From NCBI GenBank assembly GCA_003577315.1, contig QEVK01000004.1:53446-117445 (forward strand): DNA of 64,000 bases, in the 5' to 3' direction. The stretch's first letter is position 1. Every line of letters begins with the position of its first letter. This document shows positions 1-8,182 of the stretch, in pieces. The stretch is from Hyphomicrobiales bacterium (GTDB lineage Bacteria > Pseudomonadota > Alphaproteobacteria > Rhizobiales > Rhizobiaceae). The position numbers and the translations under genes are program-made. A model generated the notes under the pieces. That model saw only the letters and a list, made by a program, of their open reading frames with translations. It was not told where the DNA came from and searched no databases.

Positions 1-606
1 ATGCGCTCGCCCGGCATAACGGTGCGGCCGATCCGCACCATCGACGGCGACGCCGAGTTCAACGAGGTCTTCTTCAACGATGTCCGCGTCCCGGTGGAGA
101 ACCGGGTCGGGGAGGAGGGCCGGGGCTGGACCTACGCCAAGTTCCTGCTCGAGCACGAGCGCTTCTCCATGTCAGGCGCGGCGCGGTCGAGGCGCATCCT
201 GGGCGAGCTGCGCGAGGACGCGGCCCGGATCGGGCGCATCGGCGATCCTCGCATCCGCGAGCGCCTGGCGCGCCTGGAGATCGAGCTCCTGGCGCTGGAG
301 CACATGGAGGCGCGGCTGCTGGCGCGCAGCCTTGGCGGCGACAATCCCGGCCCGGAGACGTCGAAGCTGAAGATCAGGGGAACCGAGATCGCGCAGGCCC
401 TGTCGCGCCTGCGCCTCGACATATTCCGCCAGGACTGCCTGCCATATTCGGATGCGTTCCTCGACGGGGCGGGCGCGGGCGTCGCCGAGCCCGCGGCGGC
501 CGGCGCGGTCGCGACCTATCTCAACCTGCGCAAGCTGACGATCTGGGGCGGGTCGAACGAGATCCAGCGGATGATCCTGTCGAAGCAGGTTCTGGAGCTG
601 GAGTAG
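1..606 (+). CDS. acyl-CoA dehydrogenase, C-terminal part (5' end outside the window)
   Basis: The reading frame is already open at base 1 and only about 200 residues are visible. Family members have about 380-400, so the FAD/acyl-binding N-terminal half is missing. The visible part has the end of the middle beta-domain (FNDVRVPVENRVGEEGRGW, residues 25-43) and the C-terminal helical domain ending in IWGGSNEIQR. The classical YEG glutamate is replaced (WGG). Glu-53 in LLEHER aligns by eye with the alternative catalytic base of isovaleryl-CoA-dehydrogenase-type enzymes (DLER), so this subunit is probably active. The stop lies 5 bp before the next acyl-CoA dehydrogenase gene, so the two are co-transcribed and may form one heteromeric enzyme. 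The substrate cannot be told from the sequence. Confidence 0.9.
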   Translation: MRSPGITVRPIRTIDGDAEFNEVFFNDVRVPVENRVGEEGRGWTYAKFLLEHERFSMSGAARSRRILGELREDAARIGRIGDPRIRERLARLEIELLALEHMEARLLARSLGGDNPGPETSKLKIRGTEIAQALSRLRLDIFRQDCLPYSDAFLDGAGAGVAEPAAAGAVATYLNLRKLTIWGGSNEIQRMILSKQVLELE

Positions 607-611
607 GGCCG

Positions 612-1730
612 ATGGATATTTTCGACACACCCGAGATGGCCATGCTGCGCGAATCCGCCGCGCGCTTCGTCGCCGACAATGCCGGCGAGACCGACGCCGG
701 GCGCCTGTGGGCGCGGTTCCTCGATCTCGGCTGGTTCGGCCTCGACCTGCCGGAGGAAAAGGGCGGATGCGGGCTCGGGCCGGCGGCCGCCGTCGCCGTC
801 ATGGAGGCGATGGGGCGCGGCGCGCTCGCCTCGCCCTATCTGGCGGGGTCGCTGTTTGCCGGCGGCATCCTCTCGCGTTGCGCGGATGCGGGCGAGGCGC
901 TCGACGGCCTGCTGCGGGGCAGGCTGCGCGTGGCGGTGCAGGCCAGTCTGGCGCTGCCGCCGCACGACGTCGCGGCAACGGGGATCGCGGCGGCCGGAGA
1001 CGGCTCCTCCCTGCGGCTGGACGGCGAGGCCCTGCTGGTCGGCTGGGCGCGCACGGATGCCGCCCTCGTCGCGGCCGCCGCCGGGGAGCGGGACGGGCCA
1101 GCGCTGCTCCTCCTCCTGCCGGTCGCCGACATGGCCGGCGCGACGGTCGAGCCGCTCGCCTTCGCCGACGGCGGCGAGGGCGCGAGGCTCGTGCTGCGCG
1201 ACGCGGCGGTCCCGCGCGGCGCGGCGCTCGCCGGCGGCGACGAGGGCCGGGCGATCCTCGATGCGGCGCGCACCGGGGCGCTGCTGGCCGCCGCCGCCGA
1301 CAATCTTGGCGCCATGCAGGGCCTGTTCGACGCGACGCTGGCCTATGTGAAGCTGCGCCGGCAGTTCGGCCGCGCCATCGGCTCCTTCCAGGCGTTGCAG
1401 TTCCGCCTCACCGACATGTGGATCAAGCTCGACGAGGCGCGCTCCCTGGTCATGGCGGCGACGACAGCGCTGGCGCATGGCGAGGCGGATGCCGCCCGGC
1501 TCGTCGCCGCGGCCTGGATACAGGGCCTGTGGTCGGGGCGCATGATCGCCGAGGAGGCCGTGCAGATGCACGGCGCGATCGGCATGACGCAGGAATGCGC
1601 CGTCGGCCGCGCCTTCAGGCGCATGCTCGTCAACGAGACGATCTTCGGCGGCGAGGACGTCCACCTGCGGGCCTATGACCGGCTCACGCCGGCTCCGGCG
1701 GCTCCTGAAGCGTCCGCCGCAACAGCCTGA
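612..1730 (+). CDS. acyl-CoA dehydrogenase-like subunit, probably lacking the catalytic base
   Basis: 372 residues with acyl-CoA dehydrogenase layout: N-terminal helices, a shortened beta-domain and a C-terminal helical domain (YVKLRRQFGRAIGSFQALQF near 245-264; VQMHGAIGMT near 318-326). Both places where the family carries its catalytic glutamate look non-acidic: Ala-219 in LDAAR (where the upstream partner has EHER) and Gly-346 in FGGEDVHL (where classical enzymes have YEG). Alpha2beta2 acyl-CoA dehydrogenases of steroid or bile-acid type are known to be built from two adjacent genes with one catalytic chain; this pair fits that plan by inference. The last 47 bp overlap the convergent LysR-type gene. 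Confidence 0.88.
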   Translation: MDIFDTPEMAMLRESAARFVADNAGETDAGRLWARFLDLGWFGLDLPEEKGGCGLGPAAAVAVMEAMGRGALASPYLAGSLFAGGILSRCADAGEALDGLLRGRLRVAVQASLALPPHDVAATGIAAAGDGSSLRLDGEALLVGWARTDAALVAAAAGERDGPALLLLLPVADMAGATVEPLAFADGGEGARLVLRDAAVPRGAALAGGDEGRAILDAARTGALLAAAADNLGAMQGLFDATLAYVKLRRQFGRAIGSFQALQFRLTDMWIKLDEARSLVMAATTALAHGEADAARLVAAAWIQGLWSGRMIAEEAVQMHGAIGMTQECAVGRAFRRMLVNETIFGGEDVHLRAYDRLTPAPAAPEASAATA

Positions 1731-3507
1731 CCAGCATGCGCTCGCTGTCGCGCAACCCGCGCTCGCCGGAGAAGAGCACGCAAAGGCCGGTGCGCAGGCG
1801 CGGGTCCGTGAACGGATGAAACGACAGCGCGCCGGCGTCTGGGCAGGCCAGCGCGAAGGCGCGCGTCGCCAGCGCCGCGACGGGCATGCGCGGCAGCATC
1901 GCGCCGACCAGCGCGGCGGACGCCGTCTCGGCGACGGCTTCGGGCTGGATGCCCTCCTGCCTCGCGGCGCGCTCGAGGAGGCGCCGCCACGGATGGTCCT
2001 GCGGCGGCAGGATCAACGGCAGCGCAGCGGCGTCCCGCAGCGCGACGCCCCCGGCATCGAGGAGCCCGTGCCCGCGCGCGGCCAGCAGGCCGAGCTCCTG
2101 CTCCGGGACGAGGTCGATGCGCGGCATCGCCCCGTCATGGATCTGCGCGATGGCGAAGCTCGCCTCGCCGCTTTCGATCAGCCGCGGCAGCTCCGTTGCC
2201 GAGCCCTCGACGAGGCGCAGCCGGGCGGCCGGATAGATGTCGAGCCACTTCTCGAAGGCCGCGGCGAGCGGCGACGCGCAGCCGGCGAGCGGATCGACCG
2301 CGACCGTGACGTGATGCCGCTCGGCCGCGCCGATGGCCCGCGCCTCGCGCGCGACGCGGTCGTGGCAGGCCACGATCTCGCGCGCCAGCGCCTCGAGCCG
2401 GACGCCGGCGCGGGTGGGACGCAGGCCCTGCGGCTCGCGGCGGAAGACGGGCTGACCGAGCCGGTCTTCCAGCTTTCGCAGCTGGCCCGACAGGGCGGGC
2501 TGGACGACGTTGAGCCTGCGCGCCGCCGCGCTCATGTTGCGCTCGTCCGCCAGCGCGAGAAAGTAGCGCATCTGGCGCAGCGTGAATCCCGGCTCGTAAG
2601 CCCCCGCCCCCTCCGGGTGGGCAAGCGCCTGACGCAACGCCCCGACATAGACCCGGCCGGGGCCGCCTGTCCCGCCGATGTCGGCAACGACCGGGCTTCG
2701 CAGCGGCACCGCCAGCGGCAGCGCCCTCAAGGTGCTGCGCTGCAGGCCGCCGGCGACGAGGCTGCGCGGCGCCAGGAGCGCGAAATCGCGCGTGCGCCGC
2801 GAAAGCCGCGAGAAGATGCCGAGGTCCTCGTCGACGGACGCCGGATCGGGCAGGCCGTGGACCGCGCAGTAATGCCGTCCCTGCCGCTCCAGGGTCGCCA
2901 GCATCGGCGGAAGCTCCAGCGGCAGCCCCGCCAGCGCCGCGATGCCGATCTCTGTGTCGGGAAACGCGCCCTGCGCGAGGTTCGTCACCGCGACCCACTC
3001 GTCGTCGAACAGGAACAGGTCCGGGTCGCAGGTGTCGGTCTCGCTGTAGGAGAGGTTGACGCGGCCGCCGTCCCGCCCGCCTTGGGCGCGCGGCGGGTCG
3101 AGGGGGGCGGGATCGAGCGGCGAGTGGAAGCGGATGCGCGCGAGGAGGCCCGGATGGTCCCGGCGCACGCGCCGCGCCGCGAGGCCGGCGGCGCGGTAGA
3201 GCCGGCCCAACATCAGGTGCAGGGGCGAGACGACGTCGAGCCATTGCAGCTCGGCCTCCACCGGCAGGCTCGCCGCCGCTTCCGTCGCCTGCAAGAGCCT
3301 TTCGCTGATCTGGCACAGCCACCTTGCGGCTTCCGTCGGATAGCGGCCCATCGGCCCGCGCCGGAACAGCGCCAGTCCGGTCTCGGCCTCAAGCGCGGCG
3401 AGCGCCCCGCTCAGCGTGGACGCGGAGATGCCGGCAAGCGCCGCCGCTTCGGAGTGGTTCCTGTGGTGGCAGGCAAGCACGAAATAGGCGAGCTGCCTCG
3501 TCTCCAT
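1684..3507 (-). CDS. tandem (double) LysR-family transcriptional regulator
   Basis: One uninterrupted frame of 607 residues, about twice the usual LysR length (about 300). Residues 1-60 are a LysR winged helix-turn-helix (METRQLAYFVLACHH; ISASTLSGALAALEAETG), followed by a divergent effector-type domain. Around residue 308 a second, more canonical LysR HTH begins (TLRQMRYFLALADERNMS; VVQPALSGQLRKLEDRLGQ), followed by a second periplasmic-binding-like effector domain to the end. The start chosen is ATG at 3507, where LysR homology begins; the frame extends upstream without likeness to the family. It is divergent from the UbiX-type gene, 182 bp away, which is its likely target. It overlaps the acyl-CoA dehydrogenase end by 47 bp. 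A frameshift joining two genes is unlikely because both halves are in one frame with no extra sequence. Confidence 0.9.
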   Translation of the reverse strand: METRQLAYFVLACHHRNHSEAAALAGISASTLSGALAALEAETGLALFRRGPMGRYPTEAARWLCQISERLLQATEAAASLPVEAELQWLDVVSPLHLMLGRLYRAAGLAARRVRRDHPGLLARIRFHSPLDPAPLDPPRAQGGRDGGRVNLSYSETDTCDPDLFLFDDEWVAVTNLAQGAFPDTEIGIAALAGLPLELPPMLATLERQGRHYCAVHGLPDPASVDEDLGIFSRLSRRTRDFALLAPRSLVAGGLQRSTLRALPLAVPLRSPVVADIGGTGGPGRVYVGALRQALAHPEGAGAYEPGFTLRQMRYFLALADERNMSAAARRLNVVQPALSGQLRKLEDRLGQPVFRREPQGLRPTRAGVRLEALAREIVACHDRVAREARAIGAAERHHVTVAVDPLAGCASPLAAAFEKWLDIYPAARLRLVEGSATELPRLIESGEASFAIAQIHDGAMPRIDLVPEQELGLLAARGHGLLDAGGVALRDAAALPLILPPQDHPWRRLLERAARQEGIQPEAVAETASAALVGAMLPRMPVAALATRAFALACPDAGALSFHPFTDPRLRTGLCVLFSGERGLRDSERMLVRLLRRTLQEPPEPA

Positions 3508-3563
3508 CTGCCCGTTCCCGCCCGACTTTCGATGATGGTGACGCGATCCCCGCCACAGCATGG

Positions 3564-3588
3564 GCCGCGCGTGCCGCTCCGGCGCGGC
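3564..3588. promoter_or_regulatory. candidate LysR operator between the double LysR and ubiX-like genes
   Basis: The inverted repeat GCCGCGC-N11-GCGCGGC lies in the 182-bp divergent spacer, 57 bp upstream of the LysR start and about 100 bp upstream of the UbiX-type start. LysR proteins bind interrupted dyads in such divergent regions. In DNA this G+C-rich a 7-bp dyad can arise by chance, so the call is tentative. Confidence 0.25.
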
Positions 3589-3689
3589 ATGATAGGCCGG
3601 GCGGCGGCGAAACGGAAGCTCGCCCGCCCGCCACTGGACAGTCCCGGCCGGATCGTGTTGAACGGACGGACCCGTTTCCCGGATATGAC

Positions 3690-4250
3690 ATGAAACGCAT
3701 CATCCTCGCGATAACAGGAGCCAGCGGCGCCGCTTACGGCGTGCGGGCGGCGCAGATACTGAAGGCGAGCCCGGACGTCGAGACGCACCTCGTCGTCAGC
3801 CCCGCGGCGCGCCGGACCATCGCGCAGGAATGCGACATCGGCGTCAAGGAGGTCGAGAGCCTGGCCGACGTCGTCCACCACCACGCCGATATCGGCGCCT
3901 CGATCAGCTCCGGCTCCTTCAGGGTCCACGGCATGGTCGTGGCGCCGTGCTCGGTCAAGACCATGTCCAACATCGCGACCGGCAACAGCGGCGACCTGAT
4001 CAGCCGCGCGGCCGACGTGATGCTGAAGGAGCGCAGGCCGCTGGTGCTGGCGGTGCGCGAGACGCCGCTGCATGCCGGCCACCTGGAAAGCATGCTCAAG
4101 CTGGTGCGCCTGGGCGCGGTGATCTTCCCGCCGGTGCCGGCTTTCTACCACCGGCCCGGGGCGATCTCCGACATCGTCGACCAGAGCGTCATGCGCATGC
4201 TCGACCAGATCGGCGTCGAGACCGACGCGGCCGCCCGCTGGGGCGAATAG
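3690..4250 (+). CDS. ubiX: UbiX/Pad1-family flavin prenyltransferase
   Basis: 186 residues, the normal length for UbiX. The family attaches a dimethylallyl group to reduced FMN to make prenylated FMN, the cofactor of UbiD-type (de)carboxylases. Visible motifs are the FMN-binding start IILAITGASGAAYG (residues 4-17), the SVKTMSNIATG segment (near 88-98) and RETPLHAGHLESM followed by PPVPAFYHRPG. The ATG at 3690 is preceded by GGA at a suitable distance. No UbiD partner is in the window. The gene stands alone, divergent from the double LysR regulator, so it looks like a dedicated paralogue for a catabolic decarboxylase encoded elsewhere rather than a ubiquinone-operon gene. That role is inferred. 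Confidence 0.88.
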   Translation: MKRIILAITGASGAAYGVRAAQILKASPDVETHLVVSPAARRTIAQECDIGVKEVESLADVVHHHADIGASISSGSFRVHGMVVAPCSVKTMSNIATGNSGDLISRAADVMLKERRPLVLAVRETPLHAGHLESMLKLVRLGAVIFPPVPAFYHRPGAISDIVDQSVMRMLDQIGVETDAAARWGE

Positions 4251-4276
4251 CCCGCTGGCGGCCGGCTCGCGGCGGC

Positions 4277-5140
4277 CTACACGCGAACCCGCTTGGGCGT
4301 GACGCCGTAGGCCTTGCGGAACGCGGTCGTGAAGCTCGATATGTTGTTGTAGCCGGCGAGATGGGCGGCGTGGGAGACCGGGATGCCGTCGCTGGCGAGC
4401 GCGGCGCGCGCCGCCTCCAGCCGCTCCCGCCTGATGAAGTCGAAGACGGTTGTCCCGAAGTGCTCCTTGAAACGCCGCTGGACGGTGGAGGCGCTGGAGC
4501 CGGCTTCCCTGGCGATCAGGTCGATGGTCAGCTCCCTGTCGAGATTGGCCATGATGAAGTCGCGGATGCGCTCGTAGTGGCGCAGGCTCATCAGCGCCGG
4601 CGCCTGGCGGCGGCCCTCCCGCTCGGCCACCATCGTCAGGCACGACTGCCACATGATGTCGAGCGCCTGCGCCTTGAGATAGAGCGCGCTCAACTCGCCT
4701 TCGAGCGCCGGCGGCGGATACATGATCTTGTGGGCGAGCTGGAGGATGTGCTGGCCCGGCTCGAACGAGAAATGGGCGAGATGCTCGCGGAAGAAGCCCC
4801 GCAGCGCCGACGCGCGCATGCCGTCCTGCGTCTCGAACTGGCGCTCGAGCCACGGCAGCGGCGCCGAGATCATCACCTTGCGCAGCGGCACGTCGCTGTC
4901 GTCGAGGAAGCGCAGCTTGCCGTGCCGGGCGACGTTGAGCAGGAAGACCAGCGGAGCGCACGCATCCCCGCGTCCCGCGTCCAGGCGGAAGTCGACCCCG
5001 TCGATCACGAAGCGCTGCGCGCCCTGCAACAGCACCATCAGCATGAATTTCGGCCAGATCTCCTGCTCGCCGGTGTCCGAAGTGCAGTTCGTCGCGTTCT
5101 CGAGCGCGCCCACGAACAGCTCATGTGACGTGTACCGCAT
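4277..5140 (-). CDS. AraC-family regulator, probably of siderophore uptake
   Basis: 287 residues. The C-terminal 100 residues hold the two AraC helix-turn-helix motifs (LTIDLIAREAGSSASTVQRR, then VSHAAHLAGYNNISSFTTAF) ending in the typical YGVTPKRVR. The N-terminal domain resembles PchR-like sensors but has no diagnostic motif. The gene is divergent from the TonB-dependent receptor with a 266-bp spacer and lies beside a siderophore ABC importer, so it probably activates receptor expression when ferric siderophore is present. The ligand is unknown. ATG at 5140 is preceded by a GGGGGTGA purine run. Confidence 0.88.
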   Translation of the reverse strand: MRYTSHELFVGALENATNCTSDTGEQEIWPKFMLMVLLQGAQRFVIDGVDFRLDAGRGDACAPLVFLLNVARHGKLRFLDDSDVPLRKVMISAPLPWLERQFETQDGMRASALRGFFREHLAHFSFEPGQHILQLAHKIMYPPPALEGELSALYLKAQALDIMWQSCLTMVAEREGRRQAPALMSLRHYERIRDFIMANLDRELTIDLIAREAGSSASTVQRRFKEHFGTTVFDFIRRERLEAARAALASDGIPVSHAAHLAGYNNISSFTTAFRKAYGVTPKRVRV

Positions 5141-5273
5141 GGGTCACCCCCGGTGCCGAGCGTGGCGCGATGCCGCCTGCGCGTAAAAATCTGCCATTTG
5201 CGCCAAACTCTTTCGCCTCGACAGGCCCATCGGGCCAACTCTATATATGACCGCGTTTATCAAGTTTAAGCCC

Positions 5274-5304
5274 GTGACGCCATGACCTGTGACGCCGTGA
5301 CGCG
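5274..5304. promoter_or_regulatory. cluster of GTGACGCC-like repeats between araC-type gene and TonB receptor
   Basis: Within 31 bp the motif appears as GTGACGCC (5274), a partial ATGACCT (5282), GTGACGCC (5289) and GTGACGCG (5297), giving a 7-8 bp ladder with a 15-bp period between the first and third copies. AraC proteins often bind direct repeats about one to two helical turns apart upstream of the gene they activate. The block is 103 bp upstream of the receptor start and downstream of an A+T-rich stretch (TCTATATATGA, about 5240-5250) that could be a promoter core. Function is inferred from position. Confidence 0.35.
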
Positions 5305-5406
5305 CAAACGCTCCTGAGGCGCATTCGCGCTTTTTTTCGAACCCGAACACGCGGCCAGTCCGGTGGGGCCATCGGCTTCACCGCCGAGAACCAGTTGGAC
5401 CGATCC

Positions 5407-7368
5407 ATGACATTCCCGAAAATGCTTCCCCTCGCCGGCGTCTCCCTGCTCGCCACCGCAGCCGCGCTGCATGCGCAGGACGCGGGCAACACGGGCGAGA
5501 CGGTTCTCGACACGATCACGGTCATCAGCCAGGGCAAGGACAACGTCAGGGCGACCGGCGGCACGGTCGTCACGCAGGAGGACCTGGAGAAGCTGCGGCC
5601 CGCCGACGTGTCGGGGCTGTTCTCGCGCGAATCCTCGATCACCGTCTCGGGCGGCGGCGGCCCCTCCAAGCGCATCCACGTCCTGGGCATGGAGCAGTCC
5701 AACCTCGCCGTCACCGTCGACGGCGTGCCGCAGACCGCGACGAGCTGGCACCACACCGGCTCGAACGTGATCGATCCCGTCTTCCTCAAGCGCGTCGAGG
5801 TGGAGGCCGGCGCCGCCGCCGCCGATTCCGGCTTCGCCGCGGCTGCAGGCGCCGTGCGCTACGAAACCGTCGGCGCGCTCGATCTGCTGGAGGACGGCAA
5901 GGATGTCGGCGCGCGCACCAGCCTGTCCTGGGGCACCAACGGCCGCGGCGTCTCGGGCAGCGCCGCCGGCTACGGCCGCCACGGGGGCTTCGACTGGTTC
6001 GTCATGGCCCACGGCGCCGGCGGCGAGAACTACAGGAACGGCGACGGGCTGGAGATCCTGGGCACGGAGCCGGCGGCCCGCAACGTGCTCGCCAAGCTCG
6101 GCTACGAATTCGACGGCCACCGCCTCGATCTCGGCTACGAGCGCAGCCGCGACAAGGCCGACCGCCTCATCAAGATGAACATGGGCCTTGCCGGCGACAC
6201 CGTGCATCCGCTGGAGGTCGCGCGCGACTCCGTCAACCTGAAGTACACCTCGACCGCGCCCACCGACAACTGGGACCCGGAGGCGACGCTCTACCACAGC
6301 CAGAACGACTACTGGCGCACCAACTACGAGAACCGGACGAACGGCAACATGATCCTCAAGGAGGATCTGTTCGGCGGCAAGATCCAGAACACCTTCACCG
6401 TCGACTACGGCAAGATCACCGCCGGCGTCGATTTCGGCCGCCACGACTTCCACACCGACAATTACGGCAACAACAACCGCCGCTACCGCGACTTCCACAC
6501 CACCCAGGTCGGCGTGTTCACCCAGGGCCGGTTCGAGTTCGACAACGGCTTCAACGTGTCGGCCGGCGCGCGCTACGACGGCCACCGCTTCACCGACTGG
6601 GACGACAACGGCTTCTCCGACAGCGGCGCCAGCGTCAACGCCACCGTCGCCTACAGGTTCAACGACAGCTTCGAGGTGTTCGCCGGCGCCTCGCGCACCT
6701 GGCTGGGCTACGTCATCGGCGACTACGGCTATGTCCACGCGCGCAACAACGCCTTCCGCACCGATCCGGACTTCGACACCGGAACGGCGCAGAACCTCAA
6801 GGTGGGCGCGAATTTCGGCGGCGAGAACTGGAGCGGCGGCATCACCTTCTTCGACACGAGGATCGAGGGACTGCCCGAATACACCGCGACGATGCTGCGC
6901 AACTATTCGCAGGAATTCCGCTCCAGGGGCGTGACGATCAACGCCAGCTACCGCTGGAACGAGACCCGCATCGGCGCCACCTACACGCACGCGGACGTGA
7001 CGGCCGACGGCGCGGACCTGCTTCCCAACAGCGGAACCTTCATGCCGATCGGCGACATGGCGACCTTCTTCGTCGACCACGAGATTCCGAACTACAACCT
7101 GAAGCTCGGCGCGACGATCGCCTGGGCGGGCAGGATCGCCGCCATCGGCGCTTTCCACGAGCAGCCGGCCTACACGGTGGTCAACGCCCATGCCGAGTGG
7201 ACGCCGTCGTCCTTCGAGAACATGTCGCTGCGCGTGGGCGTCGAGAACCTGTTCGACGAGACCTATTACGAGCGCTCCGGCTACGCGGCGAGCACCGCCC
7301 GCGGCGGCATCGAGCCCGTCTACGCGCCGGGCCGCACCTTCACCTTCCAGACGGCGCTGAAGTTCTGA
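5407..7368 (+). CDS. TonB-dependent outer-membrane siderophore receptor
   Basis: 653 residues from ATG 5407. A TTG four codons upstream at 5395 is the alternative start and has GAGAA before it. A signal peptide (about residues 1-23, ending AALHA-QD) is followed by a TonB box-like TVLDTITV (32-39), the plug domain ([21 protein letters not shown]; a [18 protein letters not shown] segment reads [14 protein letters not shown]) and a beta-barrel ending in the C-terminal phenylalanine of outer-membrane proteins (FTFQTALKF). It should move a ferric chelate or haem across the outer membrane using TonB energy. Neighbouring genes encode a FecCD-type importer, which favours a siderophore. The exact ligand cannot be assigned. 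Confidence 0.92.
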   Translation: MTFPKMLPLAGVSLLATAAALHAQDAGNTGETVLDTITVISQGKDNVRATGGTVVTQEDLEKLRPADVSGLFSRESSITVSGGGGPSKRIHVLGMEQSNLAVTVDGVPQTATSWHHTGSNVIDPVFLKRVEVEAGAAAADSGFAAAAGAVRYETVGALDLLEDGKDVGARTSLSWGTNGRGVSGSAAGYGRHGGFDWFVMAHGAGGENYRNGDGLEILGTEPAARNVLAKLGYEFDGHRLDLGYERSRDKADRLIKMNMGLAGDTVHPLEVARDSVNLKYTSTAPTDNWDPEATLYHSQNDYWRTNYENRTNGNMILKEDLFGGKIQNTFTVDYGKITAGVDFGRHDFHTDNYGNNNRRYRDFHTTQVGVFTQGRFEFDNGFNVSAGARYDGHRFTDWDDNGFSDSGASVNATVAYRFNDSFEVFAGASRTWLGYVIGDYGYVHARNNAFRTDPDFDTGTAQNLKVGANFGGENWSGGITFFDTRIEGLPEYTATMLRNYSQEFRSRGVTINASYRWNETRIGATYTHADVTADGADLLPNSGTFMPIGDMATFFVDHEIPNYNLKLGATIAWAGRIAAIGAFHEQPAYTVVNAHAEWTPSSFENMSLRVGVENLFDETYYERSGYAASTARGGIEPVYAPGRTFTFQTALKF

Positions 7369-7423
7369 CGCCGCTTCAAGCGCACGCCACGACAAAAAGG
7401 GGCGGCGGCGCGACGGCAGCCGC

Positions 7424-8182
7424 TCACCTGTGGTGGAGGACGACCGGCAGCCCGCCGACGGTGGCGACCTCCATCCGGTAGCCGAAGATCGCCTGAAGCG
7501 TCTCGGGCGTCAGCACGCGGGCGGTGACGTCGTTGACGACCAGCCGGCCGTCGCGCAGCGCCACGATGCGGTCGGCATGGGCGGCGGCATGGTTGATGTC
7601 GTGCAGCACGACGACGATGGTCTTGTTCTGGCTGTCGGCGACCATGCGCAGCGTGCGCATCAGGTCGCGGGCATAGAACATGTCGAGATTGTTCAGCGGC
7701 TCGTCGAGCAGCATGGTCTGGCAGCCCTGGCAATAGGCCATGGCGATCATCGCGCGCTGCCGCTGCCCGCCCGACAGCGTATCGGCGAAGCGGTGCGCCA
7801 GCCCCGTCAGGTCGAAGCGCTCCAGCGCCTCGTCGACGAGGCGCTCGTCCTCCGCGGTCAGGCGGCCGCGGCTGTGGGGAAAGCGCCCGAAGCCGACCAG
7901 CTCCCTGACGCGCAGCCGGCTCGACACGCCCGGGTCCTGGCGCAGGATCGCCACGGTGCGCGCCATCTCGCGGCCGGGCGTCGCGGCGACGGACCTGCCG
8001 GCGATGGCGATGCTGCCGGCCTGTAGCGGCAGCAGCCGCGCCATGAGCGCGAGCAGCGTCGACTTGCCCGCGCCGTTGGGGCCCACGAGCGCGGTCACGC
8101 CGCCGGCGGGGATGGTCAGGGAAATGTCGCTCAGGATCGGCGCGCGGCCGTGGCTGAACGAGACGCCCTCGATTTCGATCAT
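7424..8182 (-). CDS. iron-siderophore ABC transporter, ATP-binding protein
   Basis: 252 residues of the FecE/YclP type. Walker A GPNGAGKST (34-42), signature LSGGQRQRAMIAMAY, Walker B MLLDEPLNNLD and the switch histidine in VVLHDINHA are all present, so the ATPase should be active. The start ATG at 8182 overlaps the stop of the upstream permease by 4 bp. It is the last gene of a five-gene overlapping operon. Its 3' end faces the TonB receptor end across 55 bp, with no convincing terminator seen. Confidence 0.93.
   Translation of the reverse strand: MIEIEGVSFSHGRAPILSDISLTIPAGGVTALVGPNGAGKSTLLALMARLLPLQAGSIAIAGRSVAATPGREMARTVAILRQDPGVSSRLRVRELVGFGRFPHSRGRLTAEDERLVDEALERFDLTGLAHRFADTLSGGQRQRAMIAMAYCQGCQTMLLDEPLNNLDMFYARDLMRTLRMVADSQNKTIVVVLHDINHAAAHADRIVALRDGRLVVNDVTARVLTPETLQAIFGYRMEVATVGGLPVVLHHR

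Noticed and set aside
516..1664. Long minus-strand frame opposite the second acyl-CoA dehydrogenase
   Set aside because: It is Arg/Gly/Ala/His-rich, matches no family and lies wholly antisense to a clear gene. It is a by-product of high third-position G+C.
1684..3507. Frameshifted join of two separate LysR genes
   Set aside because: Both halves are in one frame with normal codon use and there is no remnant stop, start or ribosome-binding site at the junction.
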